Assembly (NCBI GenBank): GCA_902363145.1
Contig: CABIZB010000001.1
Location: 496,001-560,000 of the forward strand
Source of the DNA: Oscillospiraceae bacterium
GTDB lineage: Bacteria; Bacillota; Clostridia; Oscillospirales; Ruminococcaceae
Length of the DNA stretch: 64,000 nt
Reading direction: 5' to 3'
The notes under the pieces: generated by a model
The model's database searches: none
The model's input: the letters and a program-made list of their open reading frames with translations, nothing else
Told to the model about the DNA's origin: nothing
Made by a program: the position numbers and the translations under genes
Shown: positions 60,154 through 64,000 of the stretch, piece after piece
How the letters are laid out: the number at the start of each line of letters is the position of its first letter
Position numbering within the stretch: position 1 is the first letter of the stretch

Positions 60154-61401
60154 TTATCGTACCTGACCGTTTCCGTCGATCAGATATTTATTTGTGGTTA
60201 TCTCGTAAAGTCCCATAGGGCCTCTTGCGTGGAGCTTCTGGGTGGAGATGCCTATTTCGGCGCCGAAGCCGAACATGCCGCCGTCGGTAAATCTGGTGGA
60301 AGCATTTACATAAACGCAGGCGGAATCTACCTCGCTCTTGAACTTATTAGCGTTTGAAAGGTCGTTTGTAACGATGCACTCGGAGTGACCTGTGGAATAT
60401 TCCGCAATGTGTTCTATTGCCTGGGAAATGTCGTCAACCACTCTTACAGCGATGATGTAGTCGCCAAACTCGGTGGCATAATCCTCCTCGGTGGCGGGAA
60501 CAACGCAGTCGCCAAGGATTCGCTTTGTCTCGGCGCAGCCCCTTATCTCTACATTATGCTCGTCAAGCTTTTTCTTCACAGCGGGAAGAAACTTTTCTGC
60601 AATGTTTTTGTGTACAAGCAGTGTTTCGATAGCGTTGCAAACGGAGGGACGCTGGGTCTTGGCATTATCGGTAATGTTCACAGCCATTTCAATGTCAGCG
60701 CTTTCATCAACGTACAGATGGCAGTTGCCTGTGCCTGTTTCGATAACGGGGACGGTTGCGTTCTTGGTTACAGCCTTGATAAGACCTGCACCGCCTCTGG
60801 GGATAAGCAGATCAAGATACTTGTCGCACTTCATAAGCTCGGTGGTGACTTCACGGGTGGTATCATCAACAAACTGAATGATATCCTTGGGGAAGCCTGC
60901 CTTTTCCACGGCATCTCTCATTATCTCGCAGATGCACTTGTTGGAGTTGTAAGCCTCCTTGCCGCCTCTGAGAATAACTGCATTGCCAGTTTTAAGGCAG
61001 AGTGTGGCGGCGTCAGCGGTAACATTGGGACGAGATTCATATATCATTCCGATAACGCCCATAGGAACACGGATTTTGGTAATTCTCATGCCGTTGGGGC
61101 GAACAGAGCCGTTATCCACTTTGCCAATAGGGTCTTCCAGCTTGATAAGCTCGTCAACAGCGGAAGCAATGCCCTTTATCCTGTCCTCGTTGAGCATAAG
61201 TCTGTCCTGCATGGAAACGGACATTCCGTTTTCTTTTGCAGCAGTAAGGTCTTTTTGATTTGCTTCGATTATCTTATCCGAATTTTCAATAAGCGCACGG
61301 GATATTTCAGCCAGAGCCGAATTTTTCTTTCCTGTATCGGCAACTGCCAGTATCTTTTTTACCTTTACGGCATTGGAGCCGAGAGTTTCAATATAGGTCA
61401 T
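60154..61401 (-). CDS. proA: Gamma-glutamyl phosphate reductase
   Basis: ProA reduces glutamyl 5-phosphate to the semialdehyde in proline synthesis. The 415-residue protein shows ESRPNVTADAATLCLKTGNA, the NAD(P) region LIPRGGAGLIK, and the active Cys in PSVCNAIETLLVHK. The start at 61401 (TYIETLGSNAVK) follows GAAAGGCGG. It lies 17 bases behind proB. Confidence 0.95.
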   Translation of the reverse strand: MTYIETLGSNAVKVKKILAVADTGKKNSALAEISRALIENSDKIIEANQKDLTAAKENGMSVSMQDRLMLNEDRIKGIASAVDELIKLEDPIGKVDNGSVRPNGMRITKIRVPMGVIGMIYESRPNVTADAATLCLKTGNAVILRGGKEAYNSNKCICEIMRDAVEKAGFPKDIIQFVDDTTREVTTELMKCDKYLDLLIPRGGAGLIKAVTKNATVPVIETGTGNCHLYVDESADIEMAVNITDNAKTQRPSVCNAIETLLVHKNIAEKFLPAVKKKLDEHNVEIRGCAETKRILGDCVVPATEEDYATEFGDYIIAVRVVDDISQAIEHIAEYSTGHSECIVTNDLSNANKFKSEVDSACVYVNASTRFTDGGMFGFGAEIGISTQKLHARGPMGLYEITTNKYLIDGNGQVR

Positions 61402-61418
61402 CTCATTACCGCCTTTCA

Positions 61419-62216
61419 TTATTCGTGTTCATTTGCAAGAAAAATAGTTCCTACCTGCTTGCCGTCAAAGAAGTCATAAAGCACCTCGGGATTTCTGCCG
61501 TTGAGGATAGCCATGTCAAAGCCTGCTTTTGTGGCGATCTCCGCAGCGTTTACCTTTGTTATCATGCCGCCTGTGCCAAGACCTGTTCCCGCACCGCCTG
61601 CAAGGTTTCTTATCCTGTCGTCTATCTTTGTGATAACGGGGATAAGCTTTGCATCGGGGTTGCTTCTGGGGTCGCCGTCGAAAAATCCGTCAATGTCGGA
61701 GAGGATTATGAGCATATCAGCGTGGCAGAAGATGCCGACATGAGCCGCCAGAGAGTCGTTCTCACCCAATTCAAGCTCCAGCTCATCAATAGCAACGGTG
61801 TCGTTTTCGTTAACGATGGGGATAACATTGTGGTCGATAAGCTTCTGGAAAGCGTTCTCAACGTTGTTTTTCCTTGGGGATTCAAGAACGTACTTTGTAA
61901 GAAGTATCTGAGCCACATTGACGTTATATTCGCCGAAAAGCTTGTCATATATGTACATCAGTTCGCACTGACCCACAGCTGCGCAGGCTTGCTTCATTGG
62001 AGTATCGGAGGGGCGTGATTCAAGACCGAGCTTTGCCATTCCGAGACCGATAGCTCCCGATGATACCAGGATTATCTCGTAACCGCTGTTCTGGATATCC
62101 GCAAGAGTTTTTACAAAGCGCTCCATTCTGCGGATATTGAGCCTGCCTGTTTTATGGGTAAGTGTGGAGGTTCCTACCTTTATAACTATTCTTTTCTTCT
62201 GATTTATATCAAACAT
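61419..62216 (-). CDS. proB: Glutamate 5-kinase (short form without PUA domain)
   Basis: ProB phosphorylates glutamate, the first step to proline. The amino-acid-kinase fold is clear: RIVIKVGTSTL, LVSSGAIGLGM, NENDTVAIDEL, and GGMITKVNAAEIA. At 265 residues it lacks the C-terminal PUA domain of longer ProBs. The ATG at 62216 has GGGAG 9 bases upstream. proB and proA form an operon with a 2-hydroxyacid dehydrogenase gene upstream. Confidence 0.95.
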   Translation of the reverse strand: MFDINQKKRIVIKVGTSTLTHKTGRLNIRRMERFVKTLADIQNSGYEIILVSSGAIGLGMAKLGLESRPSDTPMKQACAAVGQCELMYIYDKLFGEYNVNVAQILLTKYVLESPRKNNVENAFQKLIDHNVIPIVNENDTVAIDELELELGENDSLAAHVGIFCHADMLIILSDIDGFFDGDPRSNPDAKLIPVITKIDDRIRNLAGGAGTGLGTGGMITKVNAAEIATKAGFDMAILNGRNPEVLYDFFDGKQVGTIFLANEHE

Positions 62217-62234
62217 ATAAGCATCTCCCAAGTT

Positions 62235-63182
62235 TTAGTTGACTGTATTCTGAGGTGTTCCGTCAATGAATTTTTTCAGGTTGTCTGAGGCGATCTTCAA
62301 AAGCCTTGTCCTTGTCTGAACAGGCGCCCACGCCACATGAGGGGTGATAACGCAGTTTTTGGCTGTAAGCAGAGGATTATCCGCCTGCATTGGCTCGACT
62401 GCGACCACATCTACTCCCGCACCTGCAATAACGCCGCTGTTAAGAGCCTCCGCCAGGTCATGCTCATTTACTATAGGGCCTCTTGCGGTGTTTATAACAA
62501 TAGCATTTTGCTTGCACAAAGCCAGTCTTTCGGAGTTTACAAGGTCTTTGGTCTTGTCGGTAAGGGGGCAGTGAACAGATATAAAGTCTGCCCGTGAAAA
62601 TACCTCGTCTATGGAGACAAATTCAGTCTCGCTGTCAGTCTGAGGTGTTCTTGTGGCTGCGATGACCTTCATTCCGAAAGCTCTCGCTATCCTTGCAACA
62701 GCCTTTCCAATGCTTCCGTAGCCGATTATTCCCATAGTAAGACCGTCCAGCTCGTAGGTGGGAATGGTAAAGTATGAAAATGTGTCCGACCTTACCCAGC
62801 CGCCGTTATGAACGTCTGCATTGTAGTCAGCCGTGCGGCTGGCGAAGTACAGCACATATGAGAATGCCTGCTGTGCAACGGCAGAGGTGGAATATGCGGG
62901 GACGTTGCATACGGTTATGCCAAGGTCATTTGCTGCGGCAATATCCACATTGTTGTAGCCTGTGGCGCAAAGTCCGATATATCTGAGCTTAGGGCATTTT
63001 TCCATAAGCTCACGGGTAAAAACAGTCTTGTTGATGATGACCGCTTCCGCATCTCCCACACGCTCAGCCACCTTATCCTGTGGGGTAAGTGGGTAGCCTG
63101 TAACATCGCCCAGCGAATAGAAGCAGTCAAGGGAGATATCTCCCTGCGTTACCGTTTTTTCTTCAAGCAGAACTATCTTCAT
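62235..63182 (-). CDS. D-2-hydroxyacid dehydrogenase (glycerate dehydrogenase-like)
   Basis: The 315-residue NAD-dependent enzyme has GIIGYGSIGKAVARIA, the substrate Arg in NTARGPIVNE, the Glu region and the catalytic His in TPHVAWAPVQT. Close relatives act on hydroxypyruvate/glycerate or branched 2-keto acids. The ATG at 63182 (KIVLLEEKTVTQGDI) has GAAAGGATTTTCCGA upstream; the longer frame runs into the preceding gene. The link to proline synthesis is only positional. Confidence 0.92.
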   Translation of the reverse strand: MKIVLLEEKTVTQGDISLDCFYSLGDVTGYPLTPQDKVAERVGDAEAVIINKTVFTRELMEKCPKLRYIGLCATGYNNVDIAAANDLGITVCNVPAYSTSAVAQQAFSYVLYFASRTADYNADVHNGGWVRSDTFSYFTIPTYELDGLTMGIIGYGSIGKAVARIARAFGMKVIAATRTPQTDSETEFVSIDEVFSRADFISVHCPLTDKTKDLVNSERLALCKQNAIVINTARGPIVNEHDLAEALNSGVIAGAGVDVVAVEPMQADNPLLTAKNCVITPHVAWAPVQTRTRLLKIASDNLKKFIDGTPQNTVN

Positions 63183-63204
63183 TCGGAAAATCCTTTCGTA
63201 TGGG

Positions 63205-63594
63205 TCATTCTGCGGAGTCGTCCTTGTTTTCTTCCGTGCTGTCGGCTGTATCCTCTGCGATGTCAGCATTGTCGGATTTTTCATTGACCGTTTCATCAGC
63301 CGCTTCCGATTTTGCTTCAAGACGTGCCTTTTCCTCAGCCTGAGCCTTTTTCGATACCTTTACCATATCCACAACTGTCATGATAAACAGGATTATCTCT
63401 TCAAGTCCCAGAATGTAGAAAAACGGCTTTGCTTCCGATACGTAGATGAGCATTGTTGATGCCACACCGATGAGCATATACAACTCATATGCGTTCTTTT
63501 TCTTTTTATAGCAGAGTATCAGCATGATAACGCTGAAAATAACAAACCCAACGTGAATGTTGAATGGCAGCGGAAATCTTATAGAGTGTTCCAT
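63205..63594 (-). CDS. Small membrane protein with acidic tail (129 aa)
   Basis: Three hydrophobic helices fill the first 75 residues and a disordered, Ala/Glu/Asp-rich tail of about 50 residues follows (KSEAADETVNEKSDN...). The start at 63594 is about 12 bases after GAAAGGA; a longer frame to 63636 has no ribosome site. No family recognised. Confidence 0.65.
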   Translation of the reverse strand: MEHSIRFPLPFNIHVGFVIFSVIMLILCYKKKKNAYELYMLIGVASTMLIYVSEAKPFFYILGLEEIILFIMTVVDMVKVSKKAQAEEKARLEAKSEAADETVNEKSDNADIAEDTADSTEENKDDSAE

Positions 63595-63680
63595 TTGTTT
63601 TGCAGTTCCTTTCAATATGGTTAAATATTTAATCAAATCATTATATCATATATTTGTTAAATTTTCAACACACTTTGCAA

Positions 63681-63717
63681 ACTCCCCATACAGCGTGTTC
63701 TTCGCCGTATGGGGAGT
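63681..63717 (-). terminator. Terminator of prfB
   Basis: ACTCCCCATAC and GTATGGGGAGT form an 11-bp stem with a 15-base loop; only a short T run follows on the minus strand. Confidence 0.65.
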
Positions 63718-63722
63718 GATGA

Positions 63723-64000
63723 TTACTGTAGATCGCCGTGAGAAAGGGCGGTAAGGTATGCGTTGATAAAGCCGTCAAGATCTCCGTCCATGACAGCGTT
63801 GATATTGCCGTTTTCAAAGCCTGTGCGTGTGTCCTTTGCAAGGGTGTAGGGCATGAATACATAGGAACGTATCTGAGCACCCCATGCGATCTCCTTCTTA
63901 ACGCCCTTGATGTCCTCGATCTTGTCAAGGTGTTCTCTTTCCTTTATCTCGGCAAGCTTGGATACCAGCATCTTCATGGCATAATCCTTGTTCTGGTACT
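63723..64000 (-). CDS. prfB: Peptide chain release factor 2, C-terminal part
   Basis: The frame is open to the right edge and encodes the last 91 residues of RF2. It has the family sequences KKEIAWGAQIRSYVFMPY, KDTRTGFENGNINAVMDG and DLDGFINAYL. RF2 ends translation at UGA and UAA. The GGQ loop and the programmed-frameshift region lie outside the window. Confidence 0.93.
   Translation of the reverse strand, partial: YQNKDYAMKMLVSKLAEIKEREHLDKIEDIKGVKKEIAWGAQIRSYVFMPYTLAKDTRTGFENGNINAVMDGDLDGFINAYLTALSHGDLQ

Noticed and set aside
60385-61479. 364-codon plus-strand frame opposite proA
   Set aside because: proA has all its motifs on the minus strand; the opposite frame is Cys/His-rich mirror sequence without a ribosome site.

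Overview
The window looks like a chromosome segment from a spore-forming, anaerobic Gram-positive gut bacterium of the Ruminococcus/Oscillospiraceae type. The clues are a cotJABC spore-coat operon, an oxygen-sensitive class III ribonucleotide reductase, class B sortases, AAAGGAG-type ribosome binding sites, TTGACA/TATAAT promoters and a tmRNA whose tag ends in ALAAA. The genus is an inference. From about 9.7 kb rightward the DNA is moderately GC-rich housekeeping chromosome. The first 8.9 kb is clearly AT-richer and has a phage or mobile-element character.

Layout. (1) 1-8.9 kb: a rightward train of mostly small genes. It holds the end of a LemA-family gene, a membrane partner, several Cys-rich mini-proteins, a 46-residue peptide resembling the start of a terminase large subunit, nrdD-nrdG, a dUTPase, an SPFH protein and an excisionase-like HTH protein. 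(2) 8.9-9.6 kb: a cluster of GGTGTGT motifs and an orphan type I-C-like CRISPR array with no cas gene in view. (3) 9.7-17.7 kb: a membrane protein, an SGNH hydrolase, phosphoglucomutase, a collapsed YczE-like pseudogene, clpB, smpB and ssrA (tmRNA). (4) 17.7-19.3 kb: an apparent prophage remnant at the tmRNA 3' end, with an orphan CIRCE operator, a phage-type zinc-ribbon gene, a decayed tape-measure fragment and a 9-bp repeat of the tmRNA end. (5) 19.4-30.3 kb: cotJABC, membrane genes, a class A PBP, an rRNA methyltransferase, a candidate Mn riboswitch with mntP, a DnaJ-domain protein and a TauE-type transporter. (6) 30.3-40.1 kb: a leftward block with four tandem class B sortases, a SpoIID/LytB protein, pyrimidine-nucleoside phosphorylase, a CPBP protease and a solitary mazF. 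(7) 40.3-51.3 kb: thiI with a cysteine desulfurase, a second CPBP protease, a CmpB-type membrane protein, a heterodimeric ABC exporter and polyphosphate kinase. (8) 51.4-64 kb: a divergent GH4-like protein, a 161-bp palindromic MITE-like element, a hydrolase/acyltransferase/zinc-ribbon membrane operon, a DUF4173/Xre/DUF2975 operon, a WalJ-type MBL protein, proBA, a 2-hydroxyacid dehydrogenase and the 3' end of prfB.

Working units. clpB, smpB and ssrA form a protein and ribosome quality-control island, with a palindrome in the clpB/smpB divergent region. The sortase block reads as one transcription unit (four srtB-like genes, spoIID-like, pdp) from one good promoter and ends at a terminator. 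thiI and its neighbouring desulfurase match the known pairing for tRNA 4-thiouridine synthesis. The two ABC half-transporters carry one canonical and one degenerate ATP site, as in heterodimeric exporters.

The least explained parts are the motif-rich DNA beside the CRISPR array, the relics at the tmRNA end and the expanded sortase block. No complete new defence or mobile system could be established from the sequence alone.
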